From: Rhodoligotrophos sp. CJ14 | GTDB taxonomy: Bacteria; Pseudomonadota; Alphaproteobacteria; Rhizobiales; Im1 | Direction: 5' to 3' | Assembly: GCF_038811545.1 (NCBI RefSeq) | Contig: NZ_CP133319.1 | Span: 4,166,001 to 4,230,000, forward strand | DNA: 64,000 nucleotides | Part shown: piece after piece, positions 27,406 to 36,086 of the stretch | Layout: the number at the start of each line of letters is the position of its first letter | How positions within the stretch are numbered: position 1 is the first letter of the stretch | The notes under the pieces: generated by a model | Databases searched by the model: none | Seen by the model: only the letters and a program-made list of their open reading frames with translations | Told to the model about the DNA's origin: nothing | Position numbers and translations under genes: made by a program

Positions 27406-28620
27406 ATGAGTTTGCGTTCAGACACCGCAGTGGCGATCGCCGGGGTCGGGGAGACCGCGGTCGGCAAGCTGCCGGGACGGCATTCCACCAGCCTGTATAT
27501 CGAGGCGGCCAAGCGCGCGATAGAGGATGCGGGGATCGATAAATCCGAGATCGACGGCCTTTTGACCACCGCTTCCGTGGTGGACGACAACGTCCGGCAT
27601 CATATCGTGATTGCCGAGCATCTTGGCCTGTTCTGCAAGACCCTGTGCGATACTCTGCGCACCGGCGGTGCAGCTTTCGGTTATGCCCTGCAGCTTGCGC
27701 AATGGGCAGTTCAGTCGGGCCGCTGCCGCGCCGTGCTGGTGGTCTCCGCCGATAATCTGCTCACCGGCCCGGGTCAGGGGCAAGGCGTTACGGCCTATAC
27801 TGAGCTAGGCGCCCACTCCCTCGAATTCGAGGTGCCTTATGGGGCGCATATCCCAGCCTTCTATGCGCTTGTGGCACAGCGGCACATGCATGAATACGGC
27901 ACGACCCCCGAGCAGCTGGCAGCCATAGCGGTTGCCTGCCGCAAGCATGCCTCTCTCAACCCGGCGGCCCAGAAGCGCGAGCCGATCACTATCGATGACG
28001 TCCTCAACTCGCGCATGATCTCGACGCCCTTGCGGGTGCTCGACTGCAGCCTCATTTCCGATGGCGGCGGCGCCTTCATCGTCACCTCCCTCGAGCGCGC
28101 CCGCGATCTGAAGCAGAGGCCGATCCGCGTGCTCGGCACTGGCCAGGCGCAGTCCTACTATCACATGGGCCATCTTGCCGGCGGAATCGGCTTGCCCGCC
28201 GATCGCCACGGCGCCTTCAACCTGACCAATACGGTTCAGACCGTGGCTGCGCGGGATGTGTTTGCCGAAGCCGGCATCACTCACGCCGATATCGACGTGG
28301 CGCAGATCTACGACAGCTTCACGATCACGGCCTTGATGCAGTTCGAGGACCTCGGCTTCTGCAAGAAGGGAGAGGGCGGGGCGTTTGTGGAAGGTGGCCG
28401 TATCGAGCTCGGCGGTGAGCTTCCCGTCAATACCCATGGCGGCCTTCTCTCCTTTGCCCATCCCGGCATGCCCGGCGGCATTTTTCACGTGACCGAAGCG
28501 GTTCGCCAGCTCCGCCACGAATGTGGTGTGCGTCAGGTTCCCGATGCGCAAGTCGCCCTGGCCACCAGCGTCAGCGCGGTCGCGTCAAACCACTCCATCT
28601 GCCTCCTTGGAAGGGATTGA
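27406..28620 (+). CDS. Thiolase-fold protein without the nucleophilic Cys (SCP-x/Ltp2-like)
   Basis: A 404-residue thiolase-superfamily protein of the lipid-transfer type. Thiolases carry the nucleophile in a CxxG motif near residue 85; here the equivalent stretch is TLRTGGAA, with Leu84 at the Cys position. It keeps IYDSF (301-305), NTHGG (342-346) and AHPG (352-355), as in aldolase-type Ltp2 relatives. The partner DUF35 gene starts 5 bp after its stop. It may cleave or form a C-C bond in a CoA thioester rather than act as a thiolase. AGGAG at 27391 supports the start. Confidence 0.85.
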   Translation: MSLRSDTAVAIAGVGETAVGKLPGRHSTSLYIEAAKRAIEDAGIDKSEIDGLLTTASVVDDNVRHHIVIAEHLGLFCKTLCDTLRTGGAAFGYALQLAQWAVQSGRCRAVLVVSADNLLTGPGQGQGVTAYTELGAHSLEFEVPYGAHIPAFYALVAQRHMHEYGTTPEQLAAIAVACRKHASLNPAAQKREPITIDDVLNSRMISTPLRVLDCSLISDGGGAFIVTSLERARDLKQRPIRVLGTGQAQSYYHMGHLAGGIGLPADRHGAFNLTNTVQTVAARDVFAEAGITHADIDVAQIYDSFTITALMQFEDLGFCKKGEGGAFVEGGRIELGGELPVNTHGGLLSFAHPGMPGGIFHVTEAVRQLRHECGVRQVPDAQVALATSVSAVASNHSICLLGRD

Positions 28621-28625
28621 TCGAA

Positions 28626-29039
28626 ATGGTCGATGTCATGCCCACCATCCCGCCGCGCCCAACCGACATATCCAAGCCCTTTTGGGATGGCTGCCGGGAT
28701 CATCGCCTGCTGATGCAGCAATGCCAGGACTGCCGCACCGTCACCTTCTATCCCGTCTATATGTGCCCGAGCTGCGCGAGTGAGCGCCTCGAATGGGTCG
28801 AGCTCAGCGGCCGTGGCCATGTGCACTCGGTGACGACCGTCCACCGTCCCTCGGCCCCGGCTTTTGCCCCGGCCGTCCCTTACGTGCTGGCGCTGATCGA
28901 GGTAGCCGAGGGGCCGATCATGATGAGCAATATTGTCGGACCCGATGCCTTGTCGACCCAGATCGGCGATGAGGTGGCCGTGGTGTTCGAGGATGTCGGC
29001 GAGGTCACTCTGCCGCGATTCCGGCGCGTGGGGGCCTGA
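28626..29039 (+). CDS. DUF35 OB-fold / zinc-ribbon acyl-CoA-associated protein
   Basis: A 137-residue protein with a rubredoxin-like zinc ribbon (CQDC ... CPSC, about residues 36-57) and an OB fold after it (GRGHVHSVTTVHRPSAP). DUF35 proteins partner thiolase-fold enzymes and help bind the acyl-CoA. Its place directly after the thiolase-fold gene and one base before the ligase start supports this. Confidence 0.9.
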   Translation: MVDVMPTIPPRPTDISKPFWDGCRDHRLLMQQCQDCRTVTFYPVYMCPSCASERLEWVELSGRGHVHSVTTVHRPSAPAFAPAVPYVLALIEVAEGPIMMSNIVGPDALSTQIGDEVAVVFEDVGEVTLPRFRRVGA

Positions 29040-29040
29040 A

Positions 29041-30642
29041 ATGCAGACCTTCGTTGATCTCGCTGAGCGGGTGGCCCTTCGGGGAGATCACGTGCTGTCC
29101 TACGAGGGCCTGAGGTTTCGCGGCACCGATGTCGTTGCCGAAGCAAAACGCCTCGCCCGGGCGCTGCTGGCCGACGGCGTCCAGCGCGGCGATCGTGTGT
29201 GCGTCTGGCTCCCCAACGGGCCGGAATTCGTCTTGCTCGAGCTCGCCACCACCATCATCGGCGCGATCTTCGTGCCGATCCACAGCCGCTATGGCGCGGT
29301 CGAGCTTGGCAATATCCTGCAGCGCGCAAAGCCCGTGGCCTTGTTCTATCGCAAGAGCTTTCGCGATGTGGATTTCGAGACCATCCTCGAGAAGGCGCAC
29401 CCTCCCGTCAGCTCCAGTCGCTTTGGCGATGGAAAGGGCCCGGTCCCTGAGCTGCGCCGGCTGGTCTCGCTCGATGGCAGCCGCTTCCCGGCAGTGGACG
29501 ATTGGGCGCGCTTCCGCGAGCGCGCCGAGAAAACATCCGAGACCGCGCTCGATCGTGCGATGGCGCGCGTTGCACCCTCCGATCCGGCAATCTGCATCTT
29601 CACCAGCGGCACCACAGGCATGCCGAAGGGGGCGATGCTCAGCCACGGCGCCATCCTGTTCACCGAGCAGCATGTGGGCGACATTCTTGAGATCGCGCCA
29701 AAGGAGCGGGTTCTCTACGGGGCGCCAATGCCCTCCGTCTTCGGCTGCTGCAATGCGCTCGTCGCCAGTTGGACTCATGATGCCTGTTTCGTGCTGATGC
29801 CCACCTTCGATGCCGGCGAAGCGTTGAAAACGATCCAGCGCGAGGCATGCAACGTGATCTACGGCGTGCCCACCATGTTCCACATGCTGCTCAACCACCC
29901 CGATTTCGCGCCGGCCCGCACCCGCTCGCTCCGCTCCGGCATCGTCGGTGGCGCGCCCTGTCCGGTGACACTCGCCGATGCCATCGTGAACCGGCTCGGC
30001 GTGCGCCACCTGGTGAGCGGCTATGGCATGTCGGAAACTTGCGCGATCATGACCGCAACCCGGATCGGCGATACCCTCGAGGTCGTCACCGGCACCGTGG
30101 GCCGGCCTCTTCCCGATGTGGAGATAAGAATCTGCGGTCCAGACGCGATCGGTGCGCTGGGTGAGGAGCAGGAGGGCGAGATCTGCGTGCGTGGACGCAA
30201 TCTCATGCTCGGCTATTTCAATGGCGAGCCAGAGCTTGCCAAGCCCTTCACCGAGGGCTGGTTCCGCACCGGGGATCTCGGCATGTTGCGCCGCGATGGC
30301 AATCTGCGCATCACCGGCCGCGTCTCCGACATGATCCTGGTGGGCGGCTTCAATGTCTATCCCGTCGAGATCGAGAACCTGCTCGCGAGACATCCTGATG
30401 TGATCCAGGCCTATGTGGTCGGCATTGAGGATGAGCGCTTGGGCGAACGCCCGGTCGCCTTCGTTCAGGCCCGCCCGGGAGCTGAGGTCGACCCGGATGA
30501 GCTCTCCAGGTTTTGCGTGGAAAACCTTGCGAAATACAAGCTCCCGGCCCGCTTCTTCATGGTCGAGAGCTTTCCGATGACACCCCTCGGCAAGGTGCAG
30601 AAGTTCGAACTCAAGAAGATCGCCAAACAAGCCATGGCATGA
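29041..30642 (+). CDS. AMP-forming acyl-CoA synthetase
   Basis: A 533-residue ANL-superfamily ligase that activates a carboxylic acid to its CoA thioester through an acyl-AMP. The phosphate-binding motif TSGTTGMPKG is near 188-197. SGYGMSETCA is the A5 region, GWFRTGDLG the A7 motif, GRVSDMILVGGFNVYP the hinge, and PLGKVQKFELK holds the late catalytic Lys. The acid is unknown. It starts directly after the DUF35 stop (TGAAATG). Confidence 0.93.
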   Translation: MQTFVDLAERVALRGDHVLSYEGLRFRGTDVVAEAKRLARALLADGVQRGDRVCVWLPNGPEFVLLELATTIIGAIFVPIHSRYGAVELGNILQRAKPVALFYRKSFRDVDFETILEKAHPPVSSSRFGDGKGPVPELRRLVSLDGSRFPAVDDWARFRERAEKTSETALDRAMARVAPSDPAICIFTSGTTGMPKGAMLSHGAILFTEQHVGDILEIAPKERVLYGAPMPSVFGCCNALVASWTHDACFVLMPTFDAGEALKTIQREACNVIYGVPTMFHMLLNHPDFAPARTRSLRSGIVGGAPCPVTLADAIVNRLGVRHLVSGYGMSETCAIMTATRIGDTLEVVTGTVGRPLPDVEIRICGPDAIGALGEEQEGEICVRGRNLMLGYFNGEPELAKPFTEGWFRTGDLGMLRRDGNLRITGRVSDMILVGGFNVYPVEIENLLARHPDVIQAYVVGIEDERLGERPVAFVQARPGAEVDPDELSRFCVENLAKYKLPARFFMVESFPMTPLGKVQKFELKKIAKQAMA

Positions 30643-30654
30643 TGGGAGGAAGAG

Positions 30655-31866
30655 ATGAACTTGAAGCGGATCTTACTGGCGGCTGTGCTTGCCACGGCGC
30701 CTTCGGCCGTGATCGCGGATGATTTCGGCGTCACCGAGACGGCCATACGCATCGCGGTGCAGGATTCCCTCAGCGGTGCCTATTCGCAATATGGCGTGCC
30801 GAGCCTCAATGGCGTCCGCTATGTCTTCGACAAGGTGAATGCCGAAGGTGGGATCAACGGCCGTAAGATCGAGGTCGTTGCCGAGGATGACGGCTGCTCG
30901 CCCAAGCAATCGGTGGGGGTGGCAACCAAGCTTGCCTCCGAGCGCTCTGTGCTCGCGGTCATGGGGCTGACCTGCTCGGCGGCCGCGATCGCCGTGCGTG
31001 ATACGGTGGCCCCCACGACGCCCATGCCGTTCATCTCCTTTTCCAGCGGCGGCTATACATCGAGCTCGCCCGACCTCGGCGGCCTGAAGGAGAATTTCTT
31101 TTTCATCACCCCCTCCGTTCACACCCAGGGCGGCGCGCTCGTGAACTTCGTCATGAATACGCTGAAGCCGCAGCGGGTCGCTTTCATCGGCCAGACCGAT
31201 GTCTATGGCAAGGAAGGCCGTCAGGGTGTCGAGGCCATGCTCGCCGAATACGGCCAGAAGATCATCGCCGATGACACGATGGAGCCCCGCGGCACTGACG
31301 CAACCGCCCAGGTTCTGAAGCTGAAAGCGGCCAATCCCGATGTGGTGATCGCGTTCCTCTATCAGGTCCCGGCCCAGATCCTGCTCCGCCAGGCCAATGA
31401 GCTGGGCTTGAAGGCGACCATTGTCACCTCCGCCTCGGTGACTGATAGCAGCATCTACAAGTCGCTGCCCCCGGCGGCGCTTGAGAACTACTACGGAAGC
31501 ATGATGGCAAAGGACGTGCTGGACAGCGCCAGAATGAAGCCGATCATGGATGATCTGCGCGCCCGCTATCCCGATGTCACCTTCAATCCCCTGGTCGTGT
31601 CCGGCATCGGCGCCGCCGAGCTCATGGTCGAGGCATTGCGCAGCCTCGGCAAGGACGTGACGCCCGAGAAACTCGCCAAGGCCATCGACCAGAGCAAGGA
31701 TGTGAAGACCAGCGCGCTCAGCTATCCCGTGACCTTCACACCCGAGAACCACATGGGCGGGCGCGGGCTCGGCATCTACGAGATCAAGGACAATGCCGAG
31801 GTCCTCGCCATGCCGGGCTATTGGCCGGGAACGGAGAAAGCCTCCGAGCCCGTAGTGGCGAACTGA
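30655..31866 (+). CDS. ABC transporter substrate-binding protein (LivK-like)
   Basis: A 403-residue periplasmic type I binding protein. It has a Sec signal peptide (MNLKRILLAAVLATAPSAVIA), then the family start IRIAVQDSLSGAYSQYG and VNAEGGINGRKIEVVAEDDGC. GGGAGGAAGAG precedes the ATG. It lies between the ligase and livH genes inside the operon, so it is the main candidate for the receptor of this importer. Confidence 0.93.
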   Translation: MNLKRILLAAVLATAPSAVIADDFGVTETAIRIAVQDSLSGAYSQYGVPSLNGVRYVFDKVNAEGGINGRKIEVVAEDDGCSPKQSVGVATKLASERSVLAVMGLTCSAAAIAVRDTVAPTTPMPFISFSSGGYTSSSPDLGGLKENFFFITPSVHTQGGALVNFVMNTLKPQRVAFIGQTDVYGKEGRQGVEAMLAEYGQKIIADDTMEPRGTDATAQVLKLKAANPDVVIAFLYQVPAQILLRQANELGLKATIVTSASVTDSSIYKSLPPAALENYYGSMMAKDVLDSARMKPIMDDLRARYPDVTFNPLVVSGIGAAELMVEALRSLGKDVTPEKLAKAIDQSKDVKTSALSYPVTFTPENHMGGRGLGIYEIKDNAEVLAMPGYWPGTEKASEPVVAN

Positions 31867-31870
31867 TCCA

Positions 31871-32749
31871 ATGACCCTCTCGATGCTGCCGCAGCTGATG
31901 GTTGCGGGCGTGGTCAGCGGATCGATCTATGCTCTGGTTGCCTTGGGTCTCGTCATCGTGTTCAAGGCAACCGGCGTGATCAATTTCGCCCACGGCACCA
32001 TGATCATGCTCGGCGCCTATCTTGGTGTCACCGCCGCGGGCCCTCTCGGCCTCAGCTACCCCCTGGCGATCGTAGTGGCGGTCGCCGTGGTGGCGGTGAT
32101 CGGGCTTGCCATCAACGAGAGCGTTTACCGGCCGCTGCTGACAGCACCTCATATCGTTCAGGTGCTCGCCACCCTGGCGATCGCCAATGTACTGAGCGGC
32201 TCGATCCATCTCCTCTGGGGGTCCAACAGCTATAGTTTCGCACCCAGCGAGCGGATGAGCCCCGTGATGGTCAACCCTCTCGTGATCACCGGCCAGCAAT
32301 TGCTCATCGTGCTGAGTGCGATCGCGGCCATGGCGGCACTGGCGGCCTTCTTCCGCTGGACGCGATGGGGCAAGGCGATGCGGGCGCTTTCGCAAAACGA
32401 GCGCGGCGCCAATCTCTGCGGGATCAGCACCGGTAAGGTCTTCCGCATCGCGGTGACCACCGGCGCGGCATTCGGCGCCGTTGCCGGCGTGCTCTATGCG
32501 CCTTTGACCCTCGTGGATCCAAGCTTTGGCTGGCTTCTCATCAAGGGCTTTGCCGCCGCGGCGCTGGGCGGGCTTGCGAGCCTGCCGGGCGCTGTGGTGG
32601 GCGGCATCGTGCTGGGACTGTGCGAAAGCCTGTGGGTGGCGGTGCTGCCGGCGCTTTGGGCACCGAGCCTCAGCTATCTCATCATCATCGCGGTCCTGCT
32701 GATCAAGCCAACCGGCGTGTTTGGCACGCCTTCCGGCCAGAAGCTTTAG
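31871..32749 (+). CDS. Branched-chain amino acid-type ABC transporter permease (LivH-like)
   Basis: A 292-residue permease with about eight hydrophobic segments. GSIYALVALGLVIVFKATGVINFAHG in pieces is the family's N-terminal signature; ALGGLASLPGAVVGGIVLG is the late one. It supplies the second permease of the complex, though it is separated from livMGF by four genes, an uncommon order. Confidence 0.93.
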   Translation: MTLSMLPQLMVAGVVSGSIYALVALGLVIVFKATGVINFAHGTMIMLGAYLGVTAAGPLGLSYPLAIVVAVAVVAVIGLAINESVYRPLLTAPHIVQVLATLAIANVLSGSIHLLWGSNSYSFAPSERMSPVMVNPLVITGQQLLIVLSAIAAMAALAAFFRWTRWGKAMRALSQNERGANLCGISTGKVFRIAVTTGAAFGAVAGVLYAPLTLVDPSFGWLLIKGFAAAALGGLASLPGAVVGGIVLGLCESLWVAVLPALWAPSLSYLIIIAVLLIKPTGVFGTPSGQKL

Positions 32750-32765
32750 CCCTCGGGGAGCCATC

Positions 32766-34367
32766 ATGATGCAGATTGCCGGCGAAACCGTACCCTGGAA
32801 TTCGATACACGAGCTGTTGCGTGCCCGCGCGCTTGCCCATGGCGACAAGCCGCGCGTGGATATTGCGGGCACGGTGACCTCCTGGGGCGAGCTCGACCGG
32901 CTCTCCGACACCATGGCCGCGACCCTCCATGCCGGTGGTATCGGCAGGGGTGACCGCGTCTGCAGCATGATGGCGGGCCGCATCGAGCAGCTGATCACCT
33001 GGTTTGCCGCGGTGAAGCTCGGGGCCATATGGGTGCCGCTCAACACCGGGCTGATTGGCGATGATCTCGTCTACACCGTGCGGGATGCGGCCCCCAAGGT
33101 GCTCATCGTCGAGGCCGAAACGGCGGAGCGCTTCCGCAACTGGCCGGACGAGGTGCCCTTGCCCGCTGCGCGCTATTCGACGGAGCCCGCGCCGGGCTTT
33201 CGCTCCTGGCAGGAATTGCTCAGCGGGCGCTCAACCCCACCAGCGGTCACGGTCATGCCGAACGAGCCCGGCGTGATCATCTATACCGGCGGCACCACTG
33301 GCCGGCCGAAAGGCGTCGTGCTGCCTCATTTCGCATTCATCGCCGCCGGCTACCGCTTCCGCGATGCCTTCGACGTCACCCCTGATGATCACCAATTCTC
33401 GGTGCTGCCGCTCTTTCATGTGGGCGGCACCATGCTCGGCATCATGGGGCCGCTGGTGAGCGACATTCCAACGACCCTCGAGCGGAAATTCAGCGCGAAG
33501 AACTTCTGGCCGCGCGCGAGGGCGAGAGAGGCAACCCTCACCGATCCCGTGGGCACCATGGTGACCGTGCTCACCCAATTGCGGGAAAGTCCGGATGATC
33601 GCGCCCATCGCGTGCGTGCAGCGGTGGGTGTGACCGGGCAGGTGCCGCCCGATGTGGCGCCGACCTTCGAGCGCCGCTTCGGGGTGAAACTCGTCAACCT
33701 CTATTCACTCACCGAGGCCGGTGGCGTGCTCATCACCTATACCAAGCCCACAAGCGCCCGACCGGATGCCCATGGCGAGCCGGGGCGCTGGGCGGATTTC
33801 CGCATTGGCGACGCCTATGACCAGGAACTGCCGCCCGGAGAAATCGGCGAGATCCTGCTGCGGCCGCGCGTGCCCTACACCTTCATGCTGCGCTACCACA
33901 ATGCCCCCGAGCGCACGCTCGAATGCTGGTCGAATTTCTGGCTGCACACGGGTGATCTCGGCCGCATCGATCAGGATGGCTTTCTGCATTTCGTCGGCCG
34001 CCAGGCTCACTGGCTGCGCTGCCGCGGCGAGAATGTCTCCGCATACGAGGTCGAGACGGTGGTCGCGCGCTGTCCCGGTGTCGCCGAGGTGGCTGTCGTC
34101 GGAGTGCCGTCTGAGCTCGGTGAGGAGGACGTGAAGGTGTTCGTCATCCCCGATCAGCAGCATGCGCTGACCCCGGAGGATATTGTTGCCTGGTGCCGCA
34201 CTCGGCTCGCCAAGTTCAAGGTGCCGCGCTTCGTGGAGTTCGTCAGCGATTTCCCGCGCTCGGCTGCCAAGCAGGAGGTTGAGCGACACAAGCTGCGGGC
34301 GCTTCCGAACGACAAGGCCTGGGATGCGCAAAAGCCGGTGTCGGAGAAGAAAGGTCTTTCACAGTAA
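32766..34367 (+). CDS. AMP-forming acyl-CoA synthetase
   Basis: The second ANL-family ligase of the operon, 533 residues. The P-loop is YTGGTTGRPKG near 172-182, with Gly-Gly where the first ligase has Ser-Gly. Other motifs are YSLTEAGG, WLHTGDLGRIDQDGF and RGENVSAYEVE. The final catalytic-lysine region is SAAKQEVERHKLR. It resembles crotonobetaine/carnitine-CoA ligase-like members; the substrate is unknown. GGGAG precedes the ATG, and the stop overlaps the MaoC start by one base. Confidence 0.92.
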   Translation: MMQIAGETVPWNSIHELLRARALAHGDKPRVDIAGTVTSWGELDRLSDTMAATLHAGGIGRGDRVCSMMAGRIEQLITWFAAVKLGAIWVPLNTGLIGDDLVYTVRDAAPKVLIVEAETAERFRNWPDEVPLPAARYSTEPAPGFRSWQELLSGRSTPPAVTVMPNEPGVIIYTGGTTGRPKGVVLPHFAFIAAGYRFRDAFDVTPDDHQFSVLPLFHVGGTMLGIMGPLVSDIPTTLERKFSAKNFWPRARAREATLTDPVGTMVTVLTQLRESPDDRAHRVRAAVGVTGQVPPDVAPTFERRFGVKLVNLYSLTEAGGVLITYTKPTSARPDAHGEPGRWADFRIGDAYDQELPPGEIGEILLRPRVPYTFMLRYHNAPERTLECWSNFWLHTGDLGRIDQDGFLHFVGRQAHWLRCRGENVSAYEVETVVARCPGVAEVAVVGVPSELGEEDVKVFVIPDQQHALTPEDIVAWCRTRLAKFKVPRFVEFVSDFPRSAAKQEVERHKLRALPNDKAWDAQKPVSEKKGLSQ

Positions 34368-34819
34368 TGCAGTCGCTTTTCTACGAGGACTTCCATGTCG
34401 GCCAGGTCTTTGAAAGCCCTGGTCGGACGGTCACCGACACCGACCTGTCCATGTTCTGCATGCTCTCCGGTGACTGGCATCCGGTTCACTCGGACGAGGA
34501 ATACGCAAAGTCTACGCAGTTCGGACGGCGGATCGTCGGGGGCGTCTTTGGAATTGCGCTGGTTACCGGCGCGATGAGCCGTTGGGGAATCTTCGACGAT
34601 TCCGTCATCGCCATGCTGTCGATCGATGATTGGCGCTTTCATGCACCTATTTTCATCGGCGACACCCTGATGGTGACGATGACCATCACAGAAAAGAGGC
34701 TGACAAGCAGCGGCCAGCTCGGGGTCATCGACCGACGTTTCGAGATCAGCAACCAGACCGATGCCCTCGTTCAGGAGGGCCGCTCGGCATGCCTGATCAA
34801 GCTGCGCGCGCACCACTGA
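34367..34819 (+). CDS. MaoC family (R)-specific enoyl-CoA hydratase-like protein
   Basis: A 150-residue hotdog-fold protein. The hydratase motif is intact: Asp36 and His41 in SGDWHPVHSDEEYA, then FGRRIVGGVFGIAL. It would hydrate an enoyl-CoA made from the acid activated by the neighbouring ligases. It is translationally coupled to the ligase gene. Confidence 0.9.
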   Translation: MQSLFYEDFHVGQVFESPGRTVTDTDLSMFCMLSGDWHPVHSDEEYAKSTQFGRRIVGGVFGIALVTGAMSRWGIFDDSVIAMLSIDDWRFHAPIFIGDTLMVTMTITEKRLTSSGQLGVIDRRFEISNQTDALVQEGRSACLIKLRAHH

Positions 34820-34847
34820 TCAATCATCAGGAATAGGGGAGGAAAAG

Positions 34848-36050
34848 ATGAGGAAGGCACTGGCAATTGTCGTCGCGGCCATAGCCGCTTTCGGCTTTGG
34901 CGCATCCGCGCGCGCTGAAGAGCCGATCAGGATCGGCATTCTCAACGATCAATCAGGCCCCTATTCGGCAATCGACGGGCCGACCTCGGTGGATGCCGCC
35001 CGCATGGCGGTGGAGGATTTCGGCGGAACCGTGCTTGGCCGCAAGGTGGAGGTGGTCTCGGCCGACCATCAGAACAAGGCGGATGTCGGCTCGACCATCG
35101 CGCGCAAATGGTTCGACGTCGACGGCGTGACCGCCATTCTGGACGTGGCCGTGTCATCCGTGGCGCTTGCCGTGCAGGAACTGGCCCGCGAACGCAACAA
35201 GATCGTCATCTATTCCGGTGCGGGCACCTCCGATCTCACCGGCAAGGCCTGCTCGCCCACGAGCGTTCACTGGACCTATGACACCTATGCGCTCACCGCC
35301 GGCACCAGCCGAGCAATCGTCGGCCAAGGGGGTGACAGCTGGTATTTCATCAGCTCCGACAACGCCTTCGGCCAGGCCTTGCAGCGCGATTCGACCAAGG
35401 CGATCACCGCTGCCGGCGGCAAGGTGGTGGGCAGCGTGCTGCACCCCTACGGTACGCCGGATTTTGCAAGCTACATCCTCCAGGCGCAGTCATCGGGAGC
35501 AAAGGTTGTGGCCCTTGCCAATGCGGGCGAGGACACCAAGAACGCCATCAAGACCGGCACCAGCATGGGCATGACCGAAACCCAGCAGATGCTGGGGCTT
35601 CTGACCCTCTTGCCGGACGTGCATGGCCTCGGCCTCGATGCGGCCAAGGGGCTTCTCGTCACCGAGTCCTTCTACTGGAACATGAATGACGAGACCCGGA
35701 GCTGGTCTAAGCGCTTTTTCGAGCGCAACAACGTGATGCCCCATATGGTGCCGGCAGGCGTCTACGGCAGCGTCATGCACTATCTCAAGGCGGTGAAGCA
35801 GGCGGGCACCACCGAATCGGCTGTCGTGATGAAGGCCATGAAGGAGATGCCGATCAACGACTTCATGACCAAGAACGGGCACATCCGTGAGGATGGCCGT
35901 GTGCTCCGCGATTTCTACATCTTCCGCGTGAAAGCGCCCGATCAGGCAAAGGAGCCTTGGGACTATTACGAGCTTGTTGCGACCATTCCAGCCGATCAGG
36001 CCGCACGCCCCCTCGCCGAGAGTGAATGTCCGCTGATCAAGAACCAGTGA
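34848..36050 (+). CDS. ABC transporter substrate-binding protein (LivK-like)
   Basis: A 400-residue binding protein with signal peptide MRKALAIVVAAIAAFGFGASARA. The mature start is IRIGILNDQSGPYSAIDGP, and DSWYFISSDNAFGQALQ is the inter-lobe region. It is the last gene of the operon and differs clearly from the binding protein at 30655. The importer may therefore serve two ligands. GGGGAGG precedes the ATG. Confidence 0.92.
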   Translation: MRKALAIVVAAIAAFGFGASARAEEPIRIGILNDQSGPYSAIDGPTSVDAARMAVEDFGGTVLGRKVEVVSADHQNKADVGSTIARKWFDVDGVTAILDVAVSSVALAVQELARERNKIVIYSGAGTSDLTGKACSPTSVHWTYDTYALTAGTSRAIVGQGGDSWYFISSDNAFGQALQRDSTKAITAAGGKVVGSVLHPYGTPDFASYILQAQSSGAKVVALANAGEDTKNAIKTGTSMGMTETQQMLGLLTLLPDVHGLGLDAAKGLLVTESFYWNMNDETRSWSKRFFERNNVMPHMVPAGVYGSVMHYLKAVKQAGTTESAVVMKAMKEMPINDFMTKNGHIREDGRVLRDFYIFRVKAPDQAKEPWDYYELVATIPADQAARPLAESECPLIKNQ

Positions 36051-36057
36051 CCCCTGG

Positions 36058-36086
36058 CAAGCTCGCCTCAGGCATAGGCGAGCTTG
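36058..36086. terminator. Strong bidirectional hairpin at convergent gene ends
   Basis: CAAGCTCGCCT (36058-36068) and AGGCGAGCTTG (36076-36086) are perfect 11-bp arms with a 7-nt loop. They lie between the binding-protein stop and the coding end of the alcohol dehydrogenase, whose stop codon (36068-36070) and last codons form part of the stem. No T tract is present on either strand. Confidence 0.7.

Noticed and set aside
29005-30630. Minus-strand open frame of 541 codons opposite the acyl-CoA ligase
   Set aside because: It mirrors the coding gene codon for codon and has no start signal or motif.
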